Source of the DNA: Geothrix edaphica
GTDB lineage: Bacteria > Acidobacteriota > Holophagae > Holophagales > Holophagaceae
NCBI RefSeq assembly: GCF_030268045.1
Contig: NZ_BSDC01000001.1
Coordinates: 124,001 to 188,000 of the forward strand
DNA length: 64,000 nucleotides
Direction of reading: 5' to 3'
The translations under genes were made by a program, and so were the position numbers. The notes beneath the pieces are model-generated. The model saw only the letters and a program-made list of their open reading frames with translations. It was not told where the DNA came from and made no database searches. Positions 53,571 to 62,771 of this stretch are shown here, piece after piece (the stretch's first letter is position 1; every line of letters begins with the position of its first letter).

Positions 53571-55157
53571 ATGAGGCGCGGGCAGCCCACATGGAGAGCC
53601 TTGCCTGCCGTCTTGTGGCTGGGTTGGTGGCTTCTTGTAAAGAGCTCGGTTCTTGCCCAGGGAGATGATGTCCCCAGCCCCCCTCCTGAAAAACCGCCCA
53701 GCGCAGAGGGGCAAGCGATCCCACAAAAAGCGGGGGCCGCCCCCGTCGCCTCTGGGTCAACAGTGGATCTTCCCGCCGCCGACGCAGCATGGATGAAGGA
53801 ACCGCCTGCAGGCAAACTCCAGACCCGCTCCTGGGGAACCGGTTCGAGCAAGAGTTACCTCATCCCGGCCCTCGAGATTCCGGCCTTCCTCGTGCTTCTC
53901 AACGGGTACGACCGGAAGGCCTACCCCAACCAAATGGAGGACGGAAAGAAGGTCTACAGCGTGAACCTCTCGACTTTCTGGAACCATGTCACGCACGGGC
54001 CGTGGGTGGTCGACAAAGACGCCTTCGCCATGAACCAGTTCAACCATCCCTATGGTGGAACGATGTACCACGGCTTCGCGCGATCCGCGGGCCTCAGCTA
54101 CTGGGAGTCGCTGGCCTACGACCACATGGGCAGCCTGCTCTGGGAAATGGGTGGGGAGACCACGAAGCCTTCCTATAACGATCAGATCAGCACGGGCTTC
54201 GGCGGGAGCTTCCTGGGCGAGGTGCTCTTCCGTTTGTCCAACCTGGTGCTCGAAAGCGATGACAGCGGCAGCCTGGGATTCTGGCGCCACCTGGGGGCGA
54301 CGATGCTATCGCCGGCCACGGGAATCAACCGGATGGCCTTTGGGGACCGATTCAAGCCCGTGTTCCCCAGCAACAACCCCAGCCTCCGCTGGCGCCTGCA
54401 ACTGGGTGAGAATCTGCATTCGGACCTGAACACCCGGGGCGTCACCACCACCTCATTCAAGAAGGAAGCGGCGCTGGATTTCGATATGGCCTACGGGCTT
54501 CCCGGCAAGTCTGGCTACAGCTACGACCGCCCTTTCGACTACTTTGATTTTGAATTCCGCAGTCTGGGAAACCTCGACAACCCCGTCGACAACATCATGA
54601 TCCGCGGTCTCCTCTATGGGACGGATTACGGACTTGGCGATTCCTATCAAGGGATCTGGGGACTCTACGGCGGCTACGACTACATCTCGCCCTACATTTT
54701 CCGCATCTCAAGCACCTCTGTGTCGCTGGGGACCACCTTTCAATGGCAGATCTCGCAGGCAGCGGCCCTCCAGGGTTCGCTGCTTGGGGGCGTGGGGTAC
54801 GCGGCGGCCGGCAACGTCACGCAAGTGGGAGACCGCGACTACCACCTCGGTGTGGCTCCCCAAGGGCTCCTCGCGCTGCGCTTCATCCTTGGCGAAAGGG
54901 TCATGCTCGATGTCACGGGGCGCCGGTACTACATCACGGGCATGGGGGGCGATGATCCGGGAGGCCGGGAGGCCATTGTCCGCCTGAACATGGGCTTCAC
55001 GATCCGCATCTACGACCGGCATGCCCTGGGCATCCAGTACATCGCCTCCAAACGAAATGCCCACTATCCCGACCGGCCCGACAGCCGGCAGTCGGTGGGA
55101 ACCGTGGCCATCGTCTACAACCTTCTTGGCCACGCCGGATTCGGTGCAACCAAGTGA
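53571..55157 (+). CDS. DUF3943 family outer-membrane protein
   Basis: A 528-residue protein. It has an N-terminal signal (LPAVLWLGWWLLVKSSVLAQ) and a Pro/Ala-rich linker. A DUF3943-like region includes FNHPYGGTMYHGFARSAGLSYWES and FLGEVLFRLSN. The C-terminal half is rich in amphipathic strands and aromatic residues, consistent with an outer-membrane beta-barrel. The function is unknown. The codons use more A/T than neighbouring genes. Two further envelope genes follow on the same strand. Confidence 0.82.
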   Translation: MRRGQPTWRALPAVLWLGWWLLVKSSVLAQGDDVPSPPPEKPPSAEGQAIPQKAGAAPVASGSTVDLPAADAAWMKEPPAGKLQTRSWGTGSSKSYLIPALEIPAFLVLLNGYDRKAYPNQMEDGKKVYSVNLSTFWNHVTHGPWVVDKDAFAMNQFNHPYGGTMYHGFARSAGLSYWESLAYDHMGSLLWEMGGETTKPSYNDQISTGFGGSFLGEVLFRLSNLVLESDDSGSLGFWRHLGATMLSPATGINRMAFGDRFKPVFPSNNPSLRWRLQLGENLHSDLNTRGVTTTSFKKEAALDFDMAYGLPGKSGYSYDRPFDYFDFEFRSLGNLDNPVDNIMIRGLLYGTDYGLGDSYQGIWGLYGGYDYISPYIFRISSTSVSLGTTFQWQISQAAALQGSLLGGVGYAAAGNVTQVGDRDYHLGVAPQGLLALRFILGERVMLDVTGRRYYITGMGGDDPGGREAIVRLNMGFTIRIYDRHALGIQYIASKRNAHYPDRPDSRQSVGTVAIVYNLLGHAGFGATK

Positions 55158-55216
55158 GATGCCGTGAATAGGGAGTCTTCCTCAACCGATAGAAACCACA
55201 CTGGGACATTTTCCAC

Positions 55217-56068
55217 ATGATTCTGCTCCGCCCCTCATGGGCCCTCCCCCTCGCGCTCGCGTTCCTGCCCTTGGTTTCAACCAGCCCCCTGTTTGCCAAC
55301 GAGACACCAGGCTTTGCCGCGCGCCCACTGCCTGCCGCCGTGGTCGATGCCATTCCAGTGCTGCTCGACACCGCGGCGAAGCAGAAGCTCATGGCCTCCG
55401 GCAGCTACAGCTCCTTCTCGGAGGGCCAACCCAAGGTTGACCTGTGCCCCGACAAAGCCGCGGGTGCCGACATCATCCGCACCCTCAATGCCACCCACCC
55501 CAACATCGGCATCCAAACCCTCGTGGTAGCGGCCATGCCCGCGGGCCTCATCGCCCGGACGGACCGGCCCCTCGCGCTCTACAACCTCATTCATCAGTTC
55601 CGCACGATGGAAGGCCTCCAGTATTTCTCATCCACACACAACAAGGTCCGGACTCTGTTCACCACCTCTCATCTGGTCAAGGCCCGGAAGGACCGCAACA
55701 GCCTGGGTGACCCACACTACTCAGCCATCGAACCCACCCACGATCTCTACCTCGAACAGGACGACACGACCTTCGGCAAGAACCTCTATGTGGTGACCGT
55801 GAAGGGGCACGAAGGTGGAAGCGTTGAACTCAGCATGAGCAACGCAGATCGCGTCTGGTGGGGCCTCGTGCCGGTGCTTGGTCCAGGCGCCCTCCATCTC
55901 ACCCTGGTCATCCAGGCTTCGGCCGACGGGGGATTCCTCTATTTCTACGGCAATGTCGGCATTACGACCACCAAGGTCTTCGGCATGGAAGAGCAGGTCC
56001 GCACCAGCTTCTACAACCGTGTCATCGCCCTGTACAACTGGTTCTCCAAACAAGCTGCCGGTTCGTGA
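55217..56068 (+). CDS. Secreted protein of unknown function (possibly DUF6675-like)
   Basis: A 283-residue protein with a signal peptide (LPLALAFLPLVSTSPLFA). The mature part has a FRTMEGLQYFSSTHNKVRTLF segment, a strand-rich middle (LYVVTVKGHEGGSVELSMSN) and ends FYNRVIALYNWFSKQ. This resembles a small family of periplasmic proteins I associate with DUF6675; the name is uncertain. It lies between the DUF3943 gene (59-nt gap) and the PAP2 gene (21-nt gap), suggesting one envelope operon. Confidence 0.7.
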   Translation: MILLRPSWALPLALAFLPLVSTSPLFANETPGFAARPLPAAVVDAIPVLLDTAAKQKLMASGSYSSFSEGQPKVDLCPDKAAGADIIRTLNATHPNIGIQTLVVAAMPAGLIARTDRPLALYNLIHQFRTMEGLQYFSSTHNKVRTLFTTSHLVKARKDRNSLGDPHYSAIEPTHDLYLEQDDTTFGKNLYVVTVKGHEGGSVELSMSNADRVWWGLVPVLGPGALHLTLVIQASADGGFLYFYGNVGITTTKVFGMEEQVRTSFYNRVIALYNWFSKQAAGS

Positions 56069-56089
56069 TGGGCCATCCCCGGTGTCCCA

Positions 56090-56950
56090 ATGATCTGTAA
56101 CTTCCCCTTGGGTCTGGCGCTCCTCGCCTTGGTGTTCCTGCCCTTGCGGGGGCAGGAGGGAGTCCCTCCAGAGCCCAGGGCGGAGGAGAAGGACAAACCC
56201 TCCGAAGTCGCGACCACGGGAATCTCCGCCGTTCCGAAGATCCTGTGGGACGACACCTTCTTCATCCTGAAGTCGCCTTCGCGATGGGATAGGCAGGATT
56301 GGCTGCATGCGGGTGAAGGCTTCGCCGTCGTGCTGGGTACAGCTTTGTTGCTGGATACCCGCGCGCGCGACGAATCCCAACGACATCGCGGCACTGAAAC
56401 GGACAGGGTGGCCAAGCAGATTCAACATTTCGGCACCAGCTACGCATTCCTGGCCGTGGGTGGTTTCTGGGTCTACGGCAAGCTCGCCGGGGCTTCGAAC
56501 GCCGTGGACACGGCCCTCGACGCGGCGGAAGCCAGCTTCATCTCGGGTGCCGTCCTCAGCCCGCTCTTGAAAACGGCGGTGGGACGCAGCCGCCCCTCCG
56601 ATGGACAAGGTGCCTTCCACTTCAAACCCTTCGGAGGAGGCGTGTCCTCCCCCTCGGGGCACACCACCGAGGCCTTCACCTTGGCCAGGGTCATCACCGA
56701 ACACTATCCCCAGGCCTGGGTGCAAGGCCTTACCTATGGGATCGCGGCCCTCGTGGGGGCTTCCCGGATCCAGCAGAACGCTCATTTCGCATCGGATGTG
56801 GTGAGCGGGGCCCTGCTTGGAACGCTCGTGGGCCGCACCGTGGTGCGCCGCAACCAGAAGCGGCGTGAGGGGCCAAGTAAGGTCGCGGTGTCCATCAACG
56901 CCAGCTTCGGAACCGGATACCAGGGAGCGACCCTGTCCGTGCGTTTCTGA
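56090..56950 (+). CDS. PAP2 family phosphatase
   Basis: A 286-residue protein with a signal or anchor (LGLALLALVFLPL). The complete phosphatidic-acid-phosphatase triad is present: KTAVGRSRP (K-x6-RP), PSGHT, and SRIQQNAHFASD (S-R-x5-H-x3-D). Such enzymes dephosphorylate lipid phosphates such as undecaprenyl pyrophosphate, lipid A or PA at the periplasmic face. Linkage to a DUF3943 outer-membrane protein suggests a role in outer-membrane lipid modification. Confidence 0.9.
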   Translation: MICNFPLGLALLALVFLPLRGQEGVPPEPRAEEKDKPSEVATTGISAVPKILWDDTFFILKSPSRWDRQDWLHAGEGFAVVLGTALLLDTRARDESQRHRGTETDRVAKQIQHFGTSYAFLAVGGFWVYGKLAGASNAVDTALDAAEASFISGAVLSPLLKTAVGRSRPSDGQGAFHFKPFGGGVSSPSGHTTEAFTLARVITEHYPQAWVQGLTYGIAALVGASRIQQNAHFASDVVSGALLGTLVGRTVVRRNQKRREGPSKVAVSINASFGTGYQGATLSVRF

Positions 56951-57042
56951 GGCATCATGCTTCCCCCCGTCAACGCCGCCGGAGCACCTCGGGCCAGAGC
57001 TGCCCATGCCTCCGAACTCCAGACTCGATCCCTGCCCTCCGC

Positions 57043-57054
57043 TAGACTGGTCCC
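57043..57054 (+). promoter_or_regulatory. -10-like TAGACT 6 nt upstream of recN (leaderless candidate)
   Basis: TAGACT at 57043-57048 is followed by six bases and ATG 57055, and no Shine-Dalgarno sequence is present. It is the same hexamer as the -10 of the rimP promoter. Confidence 0.4.
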
Positions 57055-58737
57055 ATGCTTTCATCCCTGCGAATCCAGAATCTGGCCCTGGTGGAGGACC
57101 TGTCCCTGGAGTGGGGGCCGGGCTTCACGGTGCTCACGGGCGAGACCGGCGCGGGCAAGTCCCTGCTGGTGGACGCGTTGTCCCTGCTGGTGGGGGCCCG
57201 GGGCGACGGGGAGCTGGTGCGCCACGGGGCGGAGCGGGCCACGGTGGAGGCCGTGGTGGAGGGTCGCTTCGAGGCCTGGCGGGGCTTCCTGGCCGACCGG
57301 GGCCTGCCTGAGGACCAGCCGGTGGTGCTGCGCCGGGAAGTGGGGCCGGGCCGCAGCCGGGCCTGGATCAATGGCGCCAGCTGCGCCCTGGCGGATCTGC
57401 GGGAGGCCGGCCGCCTCTGGATGCGCCTCACGAGCCAGCACGACCACCAGTCGCTGCTGGGCGAGGACCGGCACCTGACGCTCATCGATGAGGTGCTGGG
57501 CCTCGACCCCGACCTGGAATCGCAGGCCGCCGCCGTGCGCGAGGCCGAGGCGGCGCTGAAGGCCCGGCGTCGCAGTGAGGCCGAGCGGGAGCAGCGCCTG
57601 GAGCAGTTGGCCGAGGCCCTGGCGGACCTGGAGAAGCTGGCGCCGAAGCCCGGCGAGTGGGCCCAGCTCAAGGCCGATCGCGAGCCCCTGCGCCATGCGG
57701 TCCACCTTGAGCAGGCCTTCCGGGAGGCGGCGGAGGCCCTGGATGGCGGCATTCCCAAAGTGGAGCTGGCCCACAAGGCCCTGATGCGCGCCGTGGCTCA
57801 CTGGCCGGACGCGGTCGCCGAGCAGGATCGCCTCCGCTCCGCCGTTCTGGAGCTGGAGGACCTCCTGGCCCTGTCCCAGGACCAGGCCCTCCGCTGGGCC
57901 CAGGCCGGCGCCGACCGCATCGAGGCCATGGAGGCCCGCCTGGCCCTCTACGAGCGCCTGGCCCGCCGCCACCGCTGCGAACCCGAGGAGCTGGCCGCAC
58001 GCCAGCAGATCCTCAGGGACGAGCAGCGGGCCCTGCTGGCCGGCGACGTCTCCGTGAAGGAGCTGGAGAAGGCCCTGGCGAAAGCCGCGGAGGCCTACCG
58101 GCAGGTGGCCGAGGCCCTGCATGGCCGCCGGTCCGAGGCCATCCCGAAGCTCGAAGCCGAGGTCCAGAAGCGGCTGGGCCGCCTGGGCATGAAGGGGGCG
58201 CGGCTCCAGCTGCGGCTGTCCCTGGCGGAGGAATCCGGCAGCCCCGTCCAGCAGAGCGGGCGGCCCGTCCGCGTGTCGGCCCAGGGCTTCTCGGCCCTGG
58301 CCATCTGGATCGAACCGAACCCCGGTGAAGGCTTCCGCCCTTTGGCCAAGATCGCCTCCGGCGGCGAGCTGAGCCGCCTCATGCTGGCCCTGGTGGGCGC
58401 GGGCCTGGCCCTGGGCGCAGGTGTGAAGGACGGGCTGACGCTGGTCCTCGATGAAGTGGACGCGGGCCTGGGCGGCGAGACGGCCCTGGCGGTGGGCAAG
58501 GCCGTGGCGGAACTCGGCCGGGCCCATCAGGTGCTGGCGGTGACCCATCTGGCCCAGGTGGCCGCGCGGGCGGATCGGCACGGCCGCCTGCACAAGGAGA
58601 CCGAGGGTGGCCGCACCCGCAGCGCCCTGGGCTGGGTGGCCGGCGAGGCCCGCAACCGCGAGCTGGCGAGGCTCCTGTCGGGCCACCCTGACCGCCCCGA
58701 GGCCCTGGAGCACGCGAAGGTTCTGCTCGAAGGATAA
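57055..58737 (+). CDS. recN: DNA repair protein RecN
   Basis: A 560-residue SMC-like ATPase. The N-terminal Walker A is GETGAGKSLLVDAL. A long coiled-coil region covers about 150-360. The C-terminal ABC signature is ASGGELSRLMLAL, with Walker B LVLDEVDAGLGG and a D/H-loop (VTHLAQVAA). It acts in double-strand-break repair by tethering DNA ends with RecA. Its own short promoter-like element precedes it and a bidirectional terminator follows. Confidence 0.96.
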   Translation: MLSSLRIQNLALVEDLSLEWGPGFTVLTGETGAGKSLLVDALSLLVGARGDGELVRHGAERATVEAVVEGRFEAWRGFLADRGLPEDQPVVLRREVGPGRSRAWINGASCALADLREAGRLWMRLTSQHDHQSLLGEDRHLTLIDEVLGLDPDLESQAAAVREAEAALKARRRSEAEREQRLEQLAEALADLEKLAPKPGEWAQLKADREPLRHAVHLEQAFREAAEALDGGIPKVELAHKALMRAVAHWPDAVAEQDRLRSAVLELEDLLALSQDQALRWAQAGADRIEAMEARLALYERLARRHRCEPEELAARQQILRDEQRALLAGDVSVKELEKALAKAAEAYRQVAEALHGRRSEAIPKLEAEVQKRLGRLGMKGARLQLRLSLAEESGSPVQQSGRPVRVSAQGFSALAIWIEPNPGEGFRPLAKIASGGELSRLMLALVGAGLALGAGVKDGLTLVLDEVDAGLGGETALAVGKAVAELGRAHQVLAVTHLAQVAARADRHGRLHKETEGGRTRSALGWVAGEARNRELARLLSGHPDRPEALEHAKVLLEG

Positions 58738-58765
58738 AAAAGGGCCGCCCGGAGGCGGCCCTTTT
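58735..58765. terminator. Bidirectional Rho-independent terminator
   Basis: Stem GGGCCGCC/GGCGGCCC (58742-58749 and 58754-58761) with a CGGA loop. It is preceded by six A and followed by TTTT, so it serves recN on the plus strand and the M4 protease on the minus strand. Confidence 0.92.
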
Positions 58766-58782
58766 CGTGGTGCAGATCGAGA

Positions 58783-61212
58783 CTACTTGACGCTCACATC
58801 GTCGATGACGAAGGAGGTCTGGAGGCTGCTGTCCTCCACCGAGTAGAAGCGCAGGCGGATGGTCTGGCCCTTGTAGGCGCTGAGGCTCAGCGACTGCTGG
58901 GTGTAGCCCGTGTTCTTGTTCAGGTTGGAGTAGGTGGCCAGGGTGGCCAGCACGGTGCCGGAGGTGTTGAGCACCTGCACCTTCATGGTGTCGTAGGCGG
59001 TGGTGGTGGTGGTCTCCGCCGTGTCGACGTGGAGCCAGAAGGTCAGGGTCCCGGTGGCGGTGCTGGGGATCGCGATCTGCTGGTAGACGTAGTCGGTGTG
59101 GGCGGAGCCGTAGCCGCACATCCAGGCGTCGTAGGATCCGCCGTGGGCGGGTTCGCCGGTGAAGGTGCCGATGACGCCGGAGGTCTGCGTCCAGCTGGTG
59201 GCACCGCTCTCGAAGCCGCCGTTCAGGACCAGCTCGGCGCCGGAGGTGGCGTTGGACACCGTGAAGCTGACACCGGTGCTGGTGCCGACGTTGCCGGCCG
59301 CGTCATAGGCCTTGGCCGTCAGGGTGTGGGAGGCATTGGTCAGCGTGGTGCTGTCCAGGGTCATGCTGTAGGGGCTGGTGGTGTCGCTGCCCTTCAGCGC
59401 GCCGTCCACGTAGAACTCCACCTTGGTGACGCCGACGTTGTCGGAGGCGGTGGCGGAGAAGGTGATGGTGCCGCTGGTGCCGGACTCGGTGGCCGAGACG
59501 GTGGGAGCGGTGGTGTCCGAGGAGCCGCTGGTCCAGGCGGCGCCCACGTTGATGCCGTGGAAGGCGTTCCAGACGGCCTGTTCCTGGGCGCTGCCGGCCC
59601 CGTAGAGGTCCTTGGCGGCGTTGATGGCGGCGGTGCGGGCCCCGGCGTAGTTGGTGCTGGAGGTCATGTAGACCGAGAGGGCGCGGAACCAGATGCGGGC
59701 CGCGGCGTCATTGCCGATGCCGGTCATGCCACTGGGCAGGTAGGTGGTGCTGGTGTTGCCGCTGGTGGTGGCGCCCTGGCTCAGGAAGTAGAAGCAGCGG
59801 TTCATGGGGCCGCTGGAGTAGTGCACGTCCAGGTTGCCGACGGTGGAGGACCAGGCATCGGGGCTGGAACCGTCCAGGCTGGGCTTGTACATCCAGCGCA
59901 GGGGATTGGTGGCCAGCTGCTCGCCGATGGTCCAGTTGCCGCCGGTGTTGCCGATGGTCGAACCCGACCCGCCACGGGCGTAGAACTCGATCATGGTGCC
60001 GAAGATGTCCGAGTTGGACTCGTTCAGGCCGCCCGACTCGCCCGAGTAGGTCAGGTTCGCGGTGCGGGCGCAGACGCCGTGGCTCATCTCGTGGCCCGCC
60101 ACGTCGAGGGCGGTGAGCGTGGTGAAGGAGGAACCATCTCCGTAGGTCATGCAGAAGCAGCTGTCCGACCAGAAGGCGTTGTCGTAGCTGTTGCTGATGT
60201 GGACGCGGCTGTAGGTGGCGGTGCCGGCACCGTCGATGCCATTGCGGGTATGGACGTTCTTGTAGTAGTCCCAGGACTTGATCATGCCGAACATGGCGTC
60301 CACGGCCGCGGTCTCGCCGTTGGCGGCGGTGGTGGAGCTGCCTTCGACGTAGTTGGCGCCATCGCCCCAGGTGTTGTCGGCATCGGTGTAGAGGGTGCCG
60401 GTGGCGGTGCTGGTGGTGGCGGCGTGGGCCATGTTGGTGACCACGTTGTTGCCGAAGGAGCCGCCGGTGCCGCGGGTCGTGTCGCGCAGCTCGTAGGTGG
60501 TGCCGGTGTAGTTGGTGGGCAGGGAGACCGTGCCGTTGTACTGGCTGTTGCCGGTGCCCGTGGCCGCGGTGGTGTGGAGGGTGTTCCAGGTCTTCAGGAT
60601 GGCGCCGGTGTGGGCGTCCACCAGGTAGTCGGTGTGCTTGATGCCGTCCTGGTCATTCTCGAGCTCGGTGTGGACGTGATAGGCCAGGGTGTAGCGGAGC
60701 ACCTGGCGGGACACATCCTCGGCGTTCAGGTCCGCGGTGGCCTTGCCCGCGCGGCGGACGACCTCGGCCATTTCGGGGTAGACCACCAGCTCCGTGGTCG
60801 GAGCGTAGGCGTAGGCGCCCTTGGGCGCCAGGTCCCCCTGGACCACGGCGAGCGCCTCGGCACTGCCGAGGGCCGGGGTCACATTGAGCTGGATGCCCTT
60901 GAGCAGGGCGTTGGTGAGCGGGAGCTCGGCGCCGTCCTTGCCGGTGTGGGTGATGACATCGCCGCCCCAGACCTTCACGCCCTTGTAGGTCTGCTGGAAG
61001 TGGGCGTGGGCCTGGCCGAGCTGGTCGGTGTGCGCGCCACGGAGCAGGAAGGCGTGATCGCCGTCCAGGCCCAGCTGTGCGCGGCTGGCCAGCAGCCGCT
61101 GGGCGGCCGCTTCACCGCGCAGCGAATCCTGGGGCAGGCGGGCGTTGAGGGTACCGGCGGCGAGGGCCGCGGCGAGGAAGGACAGGGCCATGCGGCCCGT
61201 GGCGATCGCCAT
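58783..61212 (-). CDS. M4 (thermolysin-like) secreted metallopeptidase with Ig-like and jelly-roll C-terminal domains
   Basis: An 809-residue preproprotein. A signal peptide (LSFLAAALAAGTLNA) is followed by FTP and PepSY propeptide regions (to about residue 205). The M4 catalytic domain has the zinc motif HEMSH (residues 374-378) and GGLNESNSD supplying the third ligand. A bacterial Ig-like domain (about 560-655) follows, and then a C-terminal beta-sandwich (NGGFESG to the end). It is exported and self-processed to digest proteins outside. AAGGAG lies 5 nt before ATG 61212. An AT-rich upstream region (61330-61430) is probably its promoter. Confidence 0.95.
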   Translation of the reverse strand: MAIATGRMALSFLAAALAAGTLNARLPQDSLRGEAAAQRLLASRAQLGLDGDHAFLLRGAHTDQLGQAHAHFQQTYKGVKVWGGDVITHTGKDGAELPLTNALLKGIQLNVTPALGSAEALAVVQGDLAPKGAYAYAPTTELVVYPEMAEVVRRAGKATADLNAEDVSRQVLRYTLAYHVHTELENDQDGIKHTDYLVDAHTGAILKTWNTLHTTAATGTGNSQYNGTVSLPTNYTGTTYELRDTTRGTGGSFGNNVVTNMAHAATTSTATGTLYTDADNTWGDGANYVEGSSTTAANGETAAVDAMFGMIKSWDYYKNVHTRNGIDGAGTATYSRVHISNSYDNAFWSDSCFCMTYGDGSSFTTLTALDVAGHEMSHGVCARTANLTYSGESGGLNESNSDIFGTMIEFYARGGSGSTIGNTGGNWTIGEQLATNPLRWMYKPSLDGSSPDAWSSTVGNLDVHYSSGPMNRCFYFLSQGATTSGNTSTTYLPSGMTGIGNDAAARIWFRALSVYMTSSTNYAGARTAAINAAKDLYGAGSAQEQAVWNAFHGINVGAAWTSGSSDTTAPTVSATESGTSGTITFSATASDNVGVTKVEFYVDGALKGSDTTSPYSMTLDSTTLTNASHTLTAKAYDAAGNVGTSTGVSFTVSNATSGAELVLNGGFESGATSWTQTSGVIGTFTGEPAHGGSYDAWMCGYGSAHTDYVYQQIAIPSTATGTLTFWLHVDTAETTTTTAYDTMKVQVLNTSGTVLATLATYSNLNKNTGYTQQSLSLSAYKGQTIRLRFYSVEDSSLQTSFVIDDVSVK

Positions 61213-61329
61213 GGAAGCTCCTTAGCTTGGGGGGGGGGAGGGCCTTCCCGCTTCGCAGTCGCGAGGGCGGAGGCTCGGTTGGGGGAAAGATCGGAAAGGC
61301 GGAACCAGAGTCCCCGCGGCCCGTCAACC

Positions 61330-61430
61330 CCTCAAGTTAAGGCTTGTTAATTTTCTTGAGAATCATTTCTATTAAATTTTGTAATGATCAAATCATTTTA
61401 TTTGAATGATTAATAAACAATCGAGAGGTC
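61330..61430 (-). promoter_or_regulatory. AT-rich upstream region of the M4 protease gene with AATCATT repeats
   Basis: An about 100-bp AT-rich island in GC-rich DNA holds four copies of AATCATT/AATGAT in both orientations, including an exact 7-bp inverted repeat (61391-61397 and 61405-61411). A TGAGAATCATTTCTA at about 61345-61359 partly resembles a Fur box. The exact promoter hexamers could not be assigned. Confidence 0.4.
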
Positions 61431-61447
61431 CTGTTTGAGTGTTTTGG

Positions 61448-62704
61448 TCAAGGGACCCGACGGACGACCTTGCCACCCTGGAGCACGAAGGGGACGCGCT
61501 CCAGGGTGGTGATGTCCTTCAGTGGATCGCCATCCACGGCGATGATGTCCGCCGCCCGGCCGGCCTCCAGGGTGCCGACCTCCGAATCGAGCCGGAGCAG
61601 CCGGGCCGCGACCACGGTGGCGCTCTGGATGGCCTGCAGGGGGGTCATGCCGTAGTCCACGAGATAGCGGAAATCCATGGCCACCAGGCGGTGTTCGAAG
61701 ACGCCGATATCGGTGCCGTAGGCGATGGGAAGCCCCGCATCCAGCGCGGCTTTGAAGCCCGCCCGGCGCAGGGGCAGGATCGTGCGGGCCTTGGCGATGG
61801 AACCTTCGGGGAAGTGGTAGGGGTTGCCGGGCAGCAGGATGGATTCGAGGGCGTACAGGGTGGGCACCAGGAAGGTGCCGCGCACCTTCATCTCCCGGGC
61901 CGTGGCGGGGCTCAGCAGGCTGCCGTGCTCGATGGAGCGCACGCCCGCCAGGGTGGCTTCGAGGATGCCCGCATCCCCGTGGGCGTGGGCGCAGACGTCC
62001 ATGCCGCGGCGGTTCGCCTCCTCCACGATGGCCTTGAACTCGACCGGGCTGAAGCTGGGGGCGCCGGGATCGTCGTGGTTGGAGAGCACGCCGCCCGTCG
62101 CATGGATCTTGATGAGGTCCACGCCGCGCTTGCGCCATTCGCGCACGACGTGCCGGCCCTGGTCCGGAGAATCGACGATGTGCTCATCGCCGGTGTGGAG
62201 GTGGGGCGGGAAGCCGTTGAGGTCGCCGTGGCCGCCGGTGATGGACAGGGAGGGCCCCGCCACCAGCATCCGCGGTCCGGGGATGTCGCCCCGGGCGATG
62301 GCATCACGCAGGGCCACGTCGCCGAAGCCCGCGGAGGCGCCCACGTCCCGCACGGTGGTGAACCCGGCTTCGAGCACCTTCCGGGCGTTCACCACGCCAT
62401 CGAGGAGCAGGGCTCCCTGGCTGCGCTTGAGGTAGCCCAGCTCTCCGAGGCCCGCCGGAAAGAGCAGGTGGGTGTGGCAGTCGATGAGGCCCGGTAGCAG
62501 GGTGCGGTCGCCCAGATCGAGGGTCTCGGCATTGGCGGGCGGCGGGCCGGGCTGGATCCGGCCATCCTTCACCCACAGCCGCCCAGGGGTCTCCACCTTC
62601 CCGGTGCGGACGTCGAGAAGCCTGGCCGCCTTGAGGAGGAGCGGCCGCTCCTGGCCGCAGAGGGCGAGGCAGAGAAGGCTGGCGAAAAGGCCGCGCAGGA
62701 TCAT
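61448..62704 (-). CDS. Secreted amidohydrolase (imidazolonepropionase/Xaa-Pro dipeptidase-like)
   Basis: A 418-residue protein with a short signal peptide (LRGLFASLLCLALCG). The amidohydrolase metal site is intact: DCHTHL, the carbamylated Lys in IKIHATGG, HAHGD, EHGS, and the final Asp in YGTDIG. The N- and C-terminal composite beta-domain (LLDVRTGKV, ADIIAVDGDPL) is typical. Such exported members hydrolyse cyclic imides or proline dipeptides. GGAG lies 5 nt before ATG 62704. It lies upstream of the M4 protease on the same strand, separated by an AT-rich gap. Confidence 0.9.
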   Translation of the reverse strand: MILRGLFASLLCLALCGQERPLLLKAARLLDVRTGKVETPGRLWVKDGRIQPGPPPANAETLDLGDRTLLPGLIDCHTHLLFPAGLGELGYLKRSQGALLLDGVVNARKVLEAGFTTVRDVGASAGFGDVALRDAIARGDIPGPRMLVAGPSLSITGGHGDLNGFPPHLHTGDEHIVDSPDQGRHVVREWRKRGVDLIKIHATGGVLSNHDDPGAPSFSPVEFKAIVEEANRRGMDVCAHAHGDAGILEATLAGVRSIEHGSLLSPATAREMKVRGTFLVPTLYALESILLPGNPYHFPEGSIAKARTILPLRRAGFKAALDAGLPIAYGTDIGVFEHRLVAMDFRYLVDYGMTPLQAIQSATVVAARLLRLDSEVGTLEAGRAADIIAVDGDPLKDITTLERVPFVLQGGKVVRRVP

Positions 62705-62771
62705 GGGGACTCCGGAGTGTGGCCTACGATAGCCCACCCGCTCGCGGAATTCCTGCAACTTTGGAGTGGGA

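Noticed and set aside
53088-53726. N-terminal extension of the cystathionine-synthase-like protein
   Set aside because: The upstream in-frame region has no conserved features, crosses the AT-rich promoter and is antisense to the DUF3943 start; ATG 53087 has GGAGGAA and the canonical N-terminus.
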